Below are positions 1-12,541 of a DNA stretch of 64,000 nucleotides, one piece after another. The stretch is from positions 1,103,329 through 1,167,328 of the forward strand of contig NC_086358.1 in the NCBI RefSeq assembly GCF_036324505.1, read 5' to 3'. The notes under the pieces were generated by a model. It searched no databases. It saw only the letters and a list, made by a program, of their open reading frames with translations, and was not told the DNA's origin. The translations under genes and the position numbers were made by a program. Numbering within the stretch: the stretch's first letter is position 1; each line of letters opens with the position of its first letter. Source of the DNA: Eleginops maclovinus (taxonomy: Eukaryota; Chordata; Actinopteri; Perciformes; Eleginopidae).

Positions 1-724
1 TAACAGGACGATGGGTTGTTCTGCTGGGCGCTGACAGGGTGCATGATGGGCCTCTCTTTGTTCTGCTGTACCTCAGTGGATAGTTGTCTGATCAGGTAAT
101 CGGATCCCAGTCCCCGAGACAGACCAGCGAGGCTCTCAGTCTCTGATTGTCGCCTATTGATCCCTGTTGGAGGGTTTAAATGAAATGCCACTAGAGCTGA
201 ACCCCCGGACAGGAGGCCGCCGTCACTCAGGACTGTCCGACCAATGAACTGCCAGAACTCAACCACTGCTCCAAAGACGCAGACACCAGCAACACCCCCC
301 CCCTCCTCTTCCTATTTCCTGCTTCAATCCGTCCCTCTGTCATTCTCTCCCATTGACCCCCCCCCCCTGCTCATATCTGCACTGTTGGACCTGAACTGGT
401 TTTACTGGACTGATTCTGGACTCTATAGATACTCATCTGAACCGGTTTGGTATGAATTTCCTCGTCAGATAGGGTTATGATAGTCTGGATTAAGTTATAG
501 AAGGAGACGCAGAAGATACGTTCAGAAAGAGAACATTATTCACACGAGATCTGGATACACTAAAGACCTGCGTACAGTATCTGCTGTACTCAGTTTAGTT
601 AGGGTGGAAGAGAGGCAGCTTTGTGTACAGATGTGGGGACAGCTGAATCTGAGCTGACATAAATAACACCCTGTTATTGATTCTGGGTTACTGCTGGTTC
701 CTTTGTCTTTTTGTTACTGGTTAT
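1..724. other. Non-coding stretch, no gene seen
   Basis: Mixed-composition sequence with two short C runs (about 292-301 and 358-367). Short open frames show no recognisable domain, and no RNA gene or transposon end is visible. Confidence 0.6.
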
Positions 725-843
725 TAGGGGTGGGGGAAATAATCGATACAGAAATGCGCCATATCTCAACATACCGTATCGCAATACGTAACATATCGTA
801 GAGTCACCATACTATCGTATCGTGGGGACCCTGGTGATCCCCA
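725..843. mobile_element. Degenerate dispersed repeat with ATCGATAC/GTATCG motifs
   Basis: The block opens with ATTAGGGGTGGGGGAAAT and carries repeated ATCGATAC, CGTATCG and TATCGTA words, ending in GTATCGTGGGGACC. This lead-in followed by alternating ATCG/TATCG words resembles a common teleost dispersed repeat known to me by appearance, not by a library match. No terminal repeats or target-site duplication could be defined. Class is unknown. Confidence 0.45.
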
Positions 844-1206
844 CTTTAAATGCAGAAATGAGCAGAGGAGGCACCTGCAGAACACACTCAGGTTTAACTC
901 TCAACACATCTCAGAGCCCGGCATGAAAATAAATGCCTCCTTTGTTAGAGATAAGAACTGACTTTGTGGAGGGTATGCTGGCACATAATCAGAGCCTCTC
1001 TTCCCTGGCACATCGCATGCTTTGTCTTTTCACATCGTTAGATATTCTACCTTTATTACTTCAGCGTAAAGCACACACAGGCAGCCCCTAATTACTGACC
1101 TCTCTTATTAATCGCTGCTAAAGACTCCGCTGGGACACATTACCTGCAGTGTTCCTCCCCTCTTCTTTACTATAATGGTACAACTGTTGAAATGAATGGG
1201 GAGTCG
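844..1206. other. Non-coding stretch, no gene seen
   Basis: Unique-looking sequence without repeats, splice-flanked open frames or RNA-gene features. Confidence 0.6.
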
Positions 1207-1242
1207 ATGGTGGTGGTGGTGGTGGTGGTGGGGGGGGGGGGG
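1207..1242. repeat. (TGG)n running into poly-G
   Basis: About seven TGG units (from 1208) pass directly into a G run of about 13. The overlapping Gly/Trp-rich frames here are repeat translations. Confidence 0.9.
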
Positions 1243-1407
1243 TCGCAGGGTTCAGGTTTCTGTAGCAGTGCCACCGCTGGACCGGAGCCACCAGCACTGT
1301 GTGTGTCGGCCGCTGAAGCCAGACTCTGATTTAGAGATTTCCAATACAGCAGAAACACACTGTGCTTTACTCAGAGTCCATTACTGCCATTACTACAGCC
1401 TCAGGTA

Positions 1408-1426
1408 CCCCCCCCCCCCCCCCCCC
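1408..1426. repeat. Poly-C tract, 19 nt
   Basis: Uninterrupted C run. The exact length may be unreliable in any assembly. Confidence 0.9.
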
Positions 1427-1429
1427 GCA

Positions 1430-2330
1430 CACTGAGGAGCTGGAGCCAAGGAGGATGGAAACCTGGAAAAACCTGAATGAGATCTGCAGCTGAAACACAA
1501 TATAGAGAGAGGATAGAGCATGTGCAGGGGGTGGTGGGGGGGGGGGGGGTGAGAGCTCTTTAAAGGAGAAGTCATTTCAATACAGAAGAAACCTCAAGGC
1601 CGACAATGAAAGAGAAGCATGTACAGCATGTAGACTTGATGTTGTTGATTCCAGAGCAATAACTCAACATCATCGGACGGTTTGAGGAGCGCTCGGTTGG
1701 GCTTTGAGTCACCTCTCTAACTCAGAGGCTCTTCAAGGTTTAATTTAGCTGAGAAGGAAAACAAAAGGAAAGAAAGCAGCAAAACCTGAGTGTTTTCTGC
1801 AGCTGATCGGCCAGAAAACGGCCTTATAGTCAAAGAGCTAAAGGATTTCAATACAGATAAACCTGAAGGGGGTATCTAAGGAGAACATCTGGCTGAATTG
1901 GTGGATTTGTGCAGGCGATCACTTCCAAAGACTAATACTACGTTATCAGAGGATATAAATCACCTTTCCAAATCAGACACAATTAAACGCTCAAATCTTC
2001 TGAAAAGGGAAATAAAATATGAGAGGAAATCAGTTTCTATCAAAGCTTTGGAAATATTTCAATAACCATGTTGGAAGCATGAGGCTCTCTTTACTGCATT
2101 TCCTCCAAAGCAGAATGGAAACCGTGCAAGACCTGAGTGAGTCCTGCAGAAGGTCTGCTGGAGAACTGAAGGCATTGAAGACATAAAGCATGAGCAGGGA
2201 GGGAAGTCAGAGGAGATAGCTTTCAATGATCGTGTCATGCACACCACAGACATCATCAGAGGCAAAGTGGGATCATCTGAATAAAAGAAACGTCAAGGCC
2301 GACAATTACAGACAATTACAATTACAGACA
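1430..2330. repeat. Diverged local duplication
   Basis: Two or three related segments follow one another. The stretch at 1463-1500 (GGATGGAAACCTGG, then ACCTGAATGAG and CTGCAG) matches 2113-2150 (GAATGGAAACCGTG, then ACCTGAGTGAG and CTGCAG). GAAACCTCAAGGCCGACAAT at about 1587 matches AAACGTCAAGGCCGACAAT at about 2288. A third, shorter match (AAAACCTGAGTG, CTGCAG, TTTCAATACAGA) lies near 1782-1860. Divergence shows that the duplication is old. A degenerate transposon is an alternative reading. Confidence 0.6.
1536..1549. repeat. Poly-G tract
   Basis: Run of 14 G after GGTGGT, within the diverged local duplication. Confidence 0.85.
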
Positions 2331-2347
2331 ATTACAGACAATTACAG
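2301..2347 (+). repeat. 10-bp tandem repeat, unit GACAATTACA
   Basis: About four and a half copies of a 10-bp unit, with one shortened copy in the middle. It begins inside the GGCCGACAATTACA end of the adjoining duplicated block, so it probably grew from that sequence. Confidence 0.85.
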
Positions 2348-4199
2348 AGCAGACGTCCTGAAGATATGGAGCTATTTAACCATGTAGGCCTAAAACGCCT
2401 GGAAAAAAGCGATTTTAGAAGAACCCCTAAAACCTGACGTTTTCCTGGAAATTCAATGAGTGAGTGGCCTCTGCACTCCTGGGGTGCGGTTGAAAAAACT
2501 CTGTGGATTAGAGCAGTAATTCTCCGTCCTCCACTCGGTTTCAAAACCTTCGAACTCATCATCGTCTTCAAACAGATGTCCTAACCATAAATCCCGGTCG
2601 ATTGGTTGGACGGGTTCAACGTTGTCAGCAATAATGTCATCAGCGCTGCGCAGGTCGTCAACATCACTGCCTTCACTAACTTCAGAATTCCCTCCGCAGT
2701 AGACTAAGTCGGCTATGATTGCTCGGAAAGAAATACAAACAATGCCAGGTGTATATTCTGATGCGTTTCATTGGCTAAGAGGCCGAAAATGAATGCAAAA
2801 ATATACCACAGAGCTCTTGTACCAGAAAACGACGTATCCACTTTCCCAGTTTTAATGGTGGAAAAGCTGCAACGCTTTCCCGGCTTAAATGGGTTAAGGA
2901 AGAAAGCTGGAACAGAACACATGGACCCATAATGTCATCAGATGATTTAAGGAACTCAGACATGATTCAAAACCCTATTTCTGTTAAAAAGGGGAAGACA
3001 AATATTGTGTGGATCCTTCGAGACGATATTTCATTAACCTTTACGTTGGACTCAAACGCTAAATATTGGAATAACCCCGGAGCGTGAAGGTGGGTCAGAG
3101 GAACGGAAGACAAACATACAGAGCCTAGAGGGACCAACAAGAGATCATGTCCTGGTTTAAGTCACGTCGAGTTTACCTTTCTAACTCAGGGGGAATTTAA
3201 CGTTTCAGTTTGGTGAAGATTGAGGGGAGATCAGCGCTGAACGTGTGAGTTCATTGGATTGTAAGTGGGTTTTAAATGCTACATATTGCAAAGACCCTGA
3301 AGCTCTGCTCCCTCGTTTCATTTCCTCCTTTGTCTCTGTGAGTCCGGGACGTCGCCTCAGTACTTCTGAAGTCGTTGGAGATTAAAATTAGGGGCTAAAT
3401 TGAGCGTCCAGAGTCCAGCGGATGCCAGACCAATTAGAGGCGGAGAGGGGGAGTGTGTGCCCGAGGTCGGGGGGGTTGCTTGGGTTTTAATTACGCAGTA
3501 AAATGATCCTGAACGTCCCTTAAGAGAGTGGCTGGTGGAGGAGTGACTGAAGACTTGCTGATTCTCCATTTACGCCTAATGGGAAGAGATGTCACCAAGG
3601 ACACGTTACACATTTGTTTTATCTACTTAACCTTTATTTAACGGCCCAGATTAATGTCTTGTTCAAGAGACACTGAGTGAGGCCTGGAGAGCCGCAGCGA
3701 GACGGACGTCAGAGGAAGAAATGCACAAACACACAAACACATTTCAGCTGCTTTACACCTCAAGATTACATGCTTTGGTTTCAACAAACGCAGGAAACTA
3801 TCCACGGGATGTTTGGTGTGAACAAGTGGAAGAATTAAACTCATCCACCCGTCATCCAGCAGATTGAGCGTCAGGTCTGATGAGAATATCAAGCAACATC
3901 GAGCATGAGTAAAACCACCTGCAGCAGCCGACATAAGGACACAAAACCCTCTAAATTAAAGCCTAAAAAGCTCATTTAGACATTATAAGATACAGTCAAT
4001 ATGGCAAAGCATTGAAGACCAATCTGAAAGACTAGTACTGAGCATTGCAGACTTTCAAAACTTTCTCAAAGTCCAAGATCTCAGGATTGGATCAGGACAC
4101 TCAGATAATGATGGCAATTTATGGTTATTTTAGACATGTCCTAGCCTTCCACTCTCTTCTATAACTAATAGTCTCTAAAAAAGGTCTTAAAATGTCTTC
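2348..4199. other. Non-coding stretch, no gene seen
   Basis: Mostly unique sequence. A weak echo of CTCTCTAACTCAGAGG (1711) recurs as CTTTCTAACTCAGGGG near 3178. Open frames up to about 98 codons show no domain signature. Confidence 0.55.
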
Positions 4200-4390
4200 T
4201 TCTGTCCGTCAGAAACCCAGAGATATTCACTCTATTAAGAAACAAAATAGAAAACCAGCAAATGTCCAAATAAGAGACGCCAGAAAACTGCTTTTCTGGC
4301 GTCTAAAGAATCGACCCTTCAGAGATTATTGACCAAATGTGATTTTTGATGATTCAACCACTAATGGTTGCAGATCTAGTTTGATATGCT
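4200..4390. mobile_element. Teleost dispersed repeat fragment (AACCCAGAGATATTCA type)
   Basis: AGAAACCCAGAGATATTCACT, a stretch ending ACCAGCAAATGTCC, and further on CACTAATGGTTGCAGATCTAG recur in this order in a dispersed teleost repeat that I recognise by appearance. Related words recur in this window near 21790 (AAACTCCAAGATATTCA) and 38258 (CAAAACCCAAAGATACTCA). No ends can be defined. It contains the perfect hairpin at 4275-4304. Confidence 0.5.
4275..4304. repeat. Perfect 13-bp inverted repeat, 4-nt loop
   Basis: AGACGCCAGAAAA at 4275-4287 is the exact reverse complement of TTTTCTGGCGTCT at 4292-4304, with loop CTGC. The arms are perfect although the surrounding repeat fragment is degenerate. 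Too short for a microRNA precursor. Confidence 0.95.
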
Positions 4391-6534
4391 CAGTCTGACA
4401 TCAGTTACTCAGTCCTTTGTTGGTTTTTTAGACAGAAATACTGGTCACTACCTAAAAAGCCCAGTCCGTGTTGAATCCAAAGTTTGAAATCACTGGATGG
4501 ACGATAAGTGACACTGGTTCTGTGAACGTTCTGGGGCGGATTCAACCAATTATCCCAGTGCCAGAGGATGAACAGTCCCTCCTCTTTCTAAACGTCTGTT
4601 CACCTTACACCGCATTACATCCTGCCAGATGGGAACCCTTAATGAAGTGGTGCAGGAATGAGTCCTGAAAGCCTGATTTGACACTTAGGTCCTTTAAAAC
4701 TTAACTTGGTGTTAATATGTGGAGATTATCCTGCTGAACTAAACCTGGAAGTATCAGAAACGTTGAGATTAAGTTTCAATCCAAAATCACATGGAGCAAT
4801 CCCATTGGACGAGGGAGATGCTGCCTTCAGGGTCCAACTCAAAAACACGACCTCCCTGCTTCCCTCCATTTCCCGATATCTTGCATTTCTTCCACCTCGT
4901 CGCGTTTTCCATCCTGGAGTCCCACTGCCTCCCTCTCTGAACACCTGACGTTCCTCCACAAAGCTTCTCCCTCGTCTCCCATCTCTCCCAAACCCCCCCC
5001 CCCGCCCCATCCCACTCTGGTGAAATTAGCTCTAAGTCGTCCTAATGCCTCAAAGACGGAATCAGAAGGCCAGCCGCCACGGAGGAGCCGAGCTGACCTT
5101 CAGACTTCCCATCCATCTCCAGGACAAACGAGGCTCTGAACGAGGTGATTAGGGACGGTAAAGAGGAGGAGACTCCAGCTCCATCAGGATAAGTCTTGTT
5201 AGTGAGGGGGGGGCGGGGGGCTGTTGATCAAACTGAGGACTAACCATCTGCATCTGAGGCGACTGAACCTCAACATATAAAAGAATAATACACCTTCATT
5301 TATTTATTTTACCAATCAGCTGTCAATAGAAGACAGACAACGCCAGAAAATGTACAAACTTGATAAGAAAACGGAACATTTAAATGATGTTTGCCCAGAT
5401 AAAGTTCAGAAAAACAACTTCACTATGTTGAAGTATTTCCTAACTTTCAACTGATTTTGGAGATTTCTACATCTAAAAATGTCAGGAGTTATTGAACAAA
5501 TGCCCAATATATTCACTTTAACAACATTTATCACCAAATGTCTCCAGATTTAAGAGGCTGAAATAGCATTTAAAGAATATCTGCATAAAGAAACTCACTT
5601 TGACCGTCACAATTCTTCAAAATATAGACTATTCTTCTGCCAAATGCTGCAGGTTGTTGGTTACGGTCAGATTTGTGGTTTTCCCCTCTCTTTGAAACCA
5701 CATTTTAACCATTTCCTGTCATCAACGTATTCCAGCAGAATCAGAACCACAGGGTTTCAGAAACACAGCGCAGAACAGAAAGAGTATTAAGTTAACTTCC
5801 CAATAAGTTCAGAGCTCCAGCTGTTGTGTTTTCCTGCAGGCACAAACGAGGGCCTCGAGAACTGACACCGGCTCACTTAGCAGATGGCTGGCTGGTAATT
5901 TCCCAGCATGCTCCGGGGTTCTCCCTGCAAATGTTGAGGTAAACACCAGGCTTGTTAATAACCGGACCAGCTGTGTTAATTTCCCTCTGTTCTTTACCTC
6001 TGTGTTCCTCTGAGACTTCTGGGATGTCCTCCGCACGTCGAGGCGGCGTCTAACCGCCCGTCGCTCAGCCGTGACTTCTCTCCGGGCGCTGTTTCAATTT
6101 CCCTGTCACACAACAATGTCCTGATGCCTCCTGGGAGGTGGAGTGCACCATGGGAGCCATCAGAGATTATTAGGCCTGCAGGATTCGGAACAATCCAGAT
6201 CCTAGTGACTGACGCAGGATATGATTCATGGTAGTAGAGGGTCAGTTTCTAAACATCAGTCCCATTAACAGTTCAAATAGATTACGGTTATAATCGTGGG
6301 TTGAAAATTACAAGGAAAACCACGACATCAACAGGAAGATATTTCAGGTGGTTTTCTAATGAGCTCAGGACGTGTTGATGTTTCTCTAAGTGTGCAAATC
6401 CTTTCCAGTTGTTGGTCTACATTATATTCTGCACACTTTTTTTCCAGAACGTTTTTAACATATTTAGGGCAGTGAGTCTCAGGAGGAAAACCAGTTCAAA
6501 CTAACAATACTCATCTTTAAACCCTGAATGTGTA
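4391..6534. other. Non-coding stretch, no gene seen
   Basis: Mixed sequence with a C run at about 4987-4999, a G-rich run at about 5204-5221 and AT-rich DNA from 5275 to 5620. Open frames (for example 4468-4668 +) look like chance. Confidence 0.55.
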
Positions 6535-7275
6535 CATCTGATCTGATCCTCATCTGATCATCATCTGATCTGATCATCATCTGATCTGATCCTCATCTCA
6601 TCTGATCATCATCTCATCTGATCATCATCTGATCTGATCATCATCTCATCTGATCATCATCTGATCATCATCTGATCATCATCTGATCTGATCATCATCT
6701 CATCTGATCATCATCTGATCATCATCTGATCATCATCTCATCTGATCATCATCTCATCTGATCATCATCTCATCTGATCATCATCTGATCATCATCTGAT
6801 CATCATCTCATCTGATCATCATCTGATCTGATCATCATCTCATCTGCTCATCATCTCATCTGATCCTCATCTCATCTGATCATCATCTGATCCTCATCTC
6901 ATCTGATCATCATCTGATCATCATCTCATCTGATCATCATCTGATCATCATCTCATCTGATCATCATCTGATCATCATCTCATCTCATCTCATCTGATCA
7001 TCATCTGATCTGATCAACATCTCATCTGATCATCATCTCATCTGATCATCATCTCATCTGATCCTCATCTGATCATCATCTCATCTGATCATCATCTCAT
7101 CTGATCATCATCTCATCTGATCATCATCTCATCTGATCATCATCTCATCTGATCAACATCTCATCTGATCATCATCTCATCTGACCATCATCTCATCTGA
7201 TCAACATCTCATCTGATCATCATCTGATCATCATCTCATCTGATCATCATCTCATCTGATCCTCATCTCATCTGG
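6535..7275 (+). repeat. Minisatellite built from CATCTGATCAT / CATCTCATCTGATCAT units
   Basis: About 740 bp of interspersed 11-bp (ATCATCTGATC) and 16-bp (ATCATCTCATCTGATC) units. Some units have CCTC or CAAC in place of CATC. Most units contain TGATCA (self-complementary) and CATCTG, which fits the CANNTG E-box. Units are well conserved but the order of the two lengths is irregular, as in an array evolving by slippage and unequal exchange. No open frame runs through it. Confidence 0.95.
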
Positions 7276-7860
7276 TCAATCCGTGCTGCTTTATTTAATA
7301 TGTTTGCCTCCTCCGTGCTCCGTCCTCTTCGCTCTAACCGTGGAAATGTCCCCGCTGTGGGATGGACAAAGGATTTCTGATTCTCTCTTAAGATCTAAAA
7401 TGAACTCCTGCCGTATGAAAATGAATCCAGCACCGGGTCCATCAGACTGCAGGGTTTGATAGGTTCCCGAGAGGAAGAGGAGAGGAGGGGAGGAAGAGGC
7501 TCCTGTCAGAAGGAGGATCTTGGGTTGGTAGGGATGGAGATTGATGACCCAGCTCTGATGGAAATCCCCGCCGAGCTGCAGCTCATTCCTCTTCCTCGTC
7601 CTCGCCGTCATATCTGTCAGCGCTGCGCTCTCCAGTTTTACTCTCCGGCGTTCTGTGGTTCTGCTGATTCACTCCGTCCTCCTGCAGTCTCTCAGTTTGC
7701 TCCTCATGTTGTCTTCCCTTCCATCGCTTAGACAACAGCGCTGCGTCCTGAAGTCAAAGCTCCTCATGCCGGTGTTTCCTCCTCTTTAAAATCCATCCTT
7801 CATTGTCTCTCGTTACAGAAACGCTGTATTTATTGGGATTATTAAGTAATGTATACCAGC
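7276..7860. other. Non-coding stretch, no gene seen
   Basis: Unique-looking. Overlapping open frames on both strands (7291-7611 -, 7456-7731 +) cover a purine-rich patch and show no known domain. Confidence 0.55.
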
Positions 7861-8170
7861 CGTTACAATTCAGTTTTACTTATGTGGATCCCACAAAGCC
7901 AAGTCTGAAATAACATCTCAAAGTAAAAGTTGCTTAATTTTAGAGTGAAATAAATATATACTTTAAATATTAGAACAAATCAAGTATAAAATAAATGAGT
8001 AAATAAAAATATAAACGTTAAATAATATAGAATAAATTATAATGTGAATAAAAAAGAGAATACTTATTCAAATGTCAAATGTTGTAAAAAGTAGGATTAT
8101 GCAAAAAACCAAATAAAACAAACCAATTTAAAACCTGAAATAACATGAAATAAAGTATCCAGTTGAATTA
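7861..8170. other. AT-rich block
   Basis: Strongly A+T-rich with many AAATAA, TAAATA and TATAAA words and no periodic unit. Could be decayed retroelement tail or ordinary AT-rich spacer. No gene seen. Confidence 0.6.
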
Positions 8171-9659
8171 TATTCAAGAGGACGCAGGTGTATTTACCGC
8201 TGATATCTTCACTCATCCTCTCTAACATGCAGATAATTCAACCAGTGCATCAATGGTTAGAAGCCAGTGGTCCCAGCTCCCCTCCTCGTTGGCTCTCAGT
8301 GAAATGATTATTGGGATATGATTGGCGTCCTGTCAGAAATTTCACCCGAGTGTAAATCAGAGCGGGTCGATGTGGATTCCTGCAGCGTGTCAGTGTGAGG
8401 GTCGGGCTGACGGATGGCCTCTGATTGGTCAGTCAGTGACGGGGACTCCTAACGAGCCGCTGGAGACTCACCGTTTGGTCATTACCAAGTCAATGTGTGT
8501 GTGTGGCTGAACCTGGCTGCAGTGCGTGTCAATGCAAGCAGAATCACGGTTGGCAATGAGGTAAAAAAAAGCGAAATGTTCGTATAATAATCCTCATAGA
8601 TATTCAACGCTTGCATGCAACAAATAAAACAGTCCCTGGATCAGATACTGGAAACACAAACCCTACAGACAAAGGGGAAGCAGGATCAGTGTGTTCATCT
8701 TCCCACAGACCCTTATCTGCAATCTCCTGCACAAAACACATCACCCTGAACCTTAAAACCTTCTTTTTGAAGGATCACATTTGGTCCGATTCAATCTCCT
8801 CTTTCACCCTCAATTCCATTATGTGTGTGTCCGTGTGCATTTTACAGACTGCTCTACAAATATGCTTCCTTTTCCTCTCGCAGCATCAGCTGTGTGCACG
8901 TTTTGTAGTCCTGCAGCACCTGAGTAATCAGTAACCATAATTCCAGTCTATATCCTCCCTGTGGTAATTAATAAGCAAGTCAAAGCAGCACCAGAGAGAT
9001 GCTGGACCTGAACCAGTCGGACTCTTGGCAGCCACAGATAATCGGATTCAGACCCGGACATGATCTGCATCTCAAATCTCTCTCCACATGCATGAATCAT
9101 TTCAGTGGAAAGAAACGCGGGTTTGGAAGCAGTGTGCAGGAGCTGATATAAACGAGATGACATTTTCATGCTTCGGTTTGTCAGCTAATATTAGGCCTCC
9201 AGTGACTTATTCACATTTATAGAGACGGGATAAAAGCATATCTGGGATCTGATGAAGGGAAAGTGGAGCCAAATACCATTAAGAGGCTGAGTACCAAAGT
9301 ATAGAGTAGCTCTGTACAATAAACTACGGAGGCCCAAAGGTCCAAACGCAGAACTACAACACAAAACAACCCAATCAGGAAAACCACGCTGCAGCTTCAG
9401 GAACGAAGCAGACACAAAAACTAAATCTATGTTTTCCCCGACACACGCTGCTCATGTTTCCTCTGCTGAATGTTCTCTAGATGCTTCATGTGTTGAAGAG
9501 CTGCTGCAGATGTTTCTGCATGAGCTCTGATTTGTGTTTCTATATCTGCATCCTTTCTGAAGCTGTTCCTGCGGATGGAAGAGGTTTGGGTTGTTGTAGC
9601 ACGTTAGCACCTGTTAGCCCGAATTAACTAAATACAAATAAATCTCTTTAATGCATTTC
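8171..9659. other. Non-coding stretch, no gene seen
   Basis: Unique-looking sequence. The longest open frame (8611-8934 +, 107 codons) has no recognisable domain or flanking splice signals that I would trust. Confidence 0.55.
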
Positions 9660-9990
9660 ATTATCGAGTTAATGTCGAAGTAGTTTCCTATTCAGCCATT
9701 TGTGTGATAATTGGATATGACCAGAATAAAAGCACTAAATATATTAAACACTTTAGAGGTAATTAGGCAGGCTGTAATCAGCGGCGGGATGTATTAATAT
9801 GCTTTATTGCATTTAAATGCAGCATGGAGAGGGTATTAATTACACCCAGCGCAGTGTCCTGGCATGCTGTGCATCTAATGGCTCTTTATGCTTTCTGAAT
9901 TGTTGTCAAAACAGAGAACATGACTCAGCTTCCTGCGGGGTGACAATGGGAAAATATGACATTGGGCCTTTTTCCCAAAACCAGAGCGAC
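9660..9990. promoter_or_regulatory. Candidate conserved non-coding element
   Basis: AT-rich but non-repetitive, with clustered homeodomain-type cores (TAATTA at 9760-9765 and 9837-9842; ATTAAT near 9793) and a 14-bp perfect palindrome TGCATTTAAATGCA at 9808-9821, which holds two inverted TGCAT POU-like half sites. This composition is typical of vertebrate developmental enhancers. Conservation was not tested. Confidence 0.3.
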
Positions 9991-12541
9991 AGATGGAGGA
10001 AGGACCTGACCGACACCTTCCTCTCCAGATTACTCTGTCCGCCTCAGACTCACAGAGACAACGCCTCGCTGCTCTTCCACGGTAATCATTTTTCATACAT
10101 GCTTTTAAAAAGTAAAAGCAGCAATTTCCCACAGCCACCGTTCTGAACAAAGGCCTCCGGATTACCCTCGCCGGGATGGGCTAATTAAAAATGTTAATAG
10201 CAGCTCTTTTGAATAATTCAGTGTAGTGCACGCTGAGACACAGGCAGACATTTGTTTTGACATTCCCCGCGTCTCGTCTCGCTGCTGTTTGCAGGCTGTC
10301 AGGAACACTGTGACACCGGCTTCACTGTCCGGGTGAGCAGGCGCTCAAATCACATCAGTCTTTATGCATGAGCTTCAGACTCCTCTGGTCATCTCGCTCT
10401 TTTCACTCGATAAACGTCTCGTGTGAGCTCCACAAACCTGAGGCTACGAGAAAATCTGTCAGACCTTCAAGACAAGCCATCACCATCTACGTTTCTGAAG
10501 ATCATTCTCAAGGGTTCAGTTCTCATAAAGGATGGAGTGGTGCAGGAATGAGTCCTCAAAGACCCAGCATTTCACCACTTCCTCTCGCCTGGAAGTCAAT
10601 GGTTTTCTGACTGTGTTTTTGGTTGTTAGCCTGACATAAGGTCATGACTGAATTGTTAGGGAAATGTACATATTTTGTTCCAAAGTGAGCCCATTAGACA
10701 CAGCCATCAAAACCATCAACATGTTTTAGGGTTATGGAAACCCAATTTGTGGGTACAGAGGGAGTTGTAAAATCTCAAATGACAACACTCAGAAATAACT
10801 CCTGAATGCATAAATGTGCAGTCCGCCAATAAAGGAAGAAGTAAAGGGCTTAGTAAAGTTGGCAATTTAGCCACTCAAAGAACCAAAATCCACAATACCA
10901 AACCCTAACTATGACATGCATCAATGCAACACCTTCACACAGAACAAACGCACAAACCAATCTTAGAATGTGGACCAAAGAACTGTGTCTACACCCCATG
11001 ATTCAAATCTGCTTCTTTCTTGGCCAATCATCCTTTCATATGGTTTCATAACGAATCGACCCGTAGTCTTGATTGTACCCTGCAGACAGATAAGTCTCAT
11101 TGGTGGAAATAATAAAGCATAGCATGTCGCTAACACCCGTCAATAAGGACCTATCAGCAATTCCCTTTCTGCTCAGCGGTGAAGCCCTGATCAGTCCTTC
11201 CTCACACACCGGTCTTAACACTGTCATCCCATAATGAGTTGTCGGCGTGGGAACGTGAGTGTGGTGATCTGCTGGTGACATGGAGCCGGTGCAGAATAAC
11301 CAAAGAGAGAGTCCGATGCACACAAAGTGGATGATTGGCTTTCCAATCAGTCTCCGGGCCCCGGGCGGCAGTTAACGCCGAGGGGATTTAGAGACGGGAT
11401 TCCGAACACAGAGCTTTTTGGTAAAGGTTCCCCGCAGAACAGTCGCCACACGTCCTTTAATCCCAACCGTGGGGGCAGGAGGGGGAAGTGATAGCAGCGC
11501 GGGAGGCCACAGCGGGAATCAAACCGTTAACTGAGGCGATGATAATTAAATACACTTTTCATTAGGCTGAGTGCTGCGCTCCTCCAACGAGACGCTGGTG
11601 TTTGAGATAATGCAGCTCAATTCAACTGTAAAGCAAACCCAACAGATCTGAACAGACACAAGAAAACATGACATTAAAAGCTGCTTTTTCCAAAGATAAA
11701 GTATCCAGGTGTTCGTATCGTTCATACAGTTGTTCCTGAATGAGATTTTTGTCTGTAGGGAATCCCACTATGATCACTAATGGTGGATGCATTGATATAC
11801 ACACATGCCATCAGTGTCAACTTATTCCATCTCAACAGAAGCAATATCGCCATTTTCCAATTAATGTTTTGCAACCAGCTGTGAAGATGCCACTCTAAGC
11901 AGATCCCTTGCAGCCACTAATCATCATTATTCCATCTTACAATATCTTGTGACTGATGCACTGTCTATGATGCTTCCTATTGGATACACATTGATTTTTA
12001 TAGCTCAGTAGTTCCTGAAAACAGGAGGAGCACATTATTTTATTTAGGAGGAAATGGTGCATTTTAGGGACTATTTTCCACGGTGGATTAATCCACATCT
12101 GGGGCTCTGGTGAGTTTTAGTTTATTTGTTACAGCAGGTTAGATCCAGGTCCCTCGGTCAGTTTTAACAACAATAACGCTGTTTGGCATTCTCTATCCAT
12201 CTGGATCTGTTGACCAACAAATGACAAGAGTCAACACTTCCTCTTGATCATTGCTTTGAAACACTTTCAGGAGTCAGACTCATTTCACTTTCAGTCAGAG
12301 GTAGATACGCTAAGAAAAACAAACTCCTTTCCTCAGGAGTGGCTTCTGTTCCCAGGGAGGAGGAAGAGAGAGGAAGAAGAAGAAGTGTGAGTGTTGTCGC
12401 TGAAGCAGTTCTCTGGACGGAGCCTCTCAGAGTTTTACTGGCACCGAGCTTATCTCCAAACTAATCCAATTACACTAACCAGCAGCCAGTCATAAGGCTG
12501 TCAGGAGCGTAAGCCTATTACAATAGATCCCGCCGCCTCAC
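9991..12541. other. Non-coding stretch, mostly unique
   Basis: Contains a possible 38-nt splice-flanked segment (10295-10332) and the word GTGGTGCAGGAATGAGTCCT at about 10538, which also occurs at about 4647 and marks a dispersed repeat fragment. The rest shows no gene, RNA or mobile-element signature. Confidence 0.5.
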
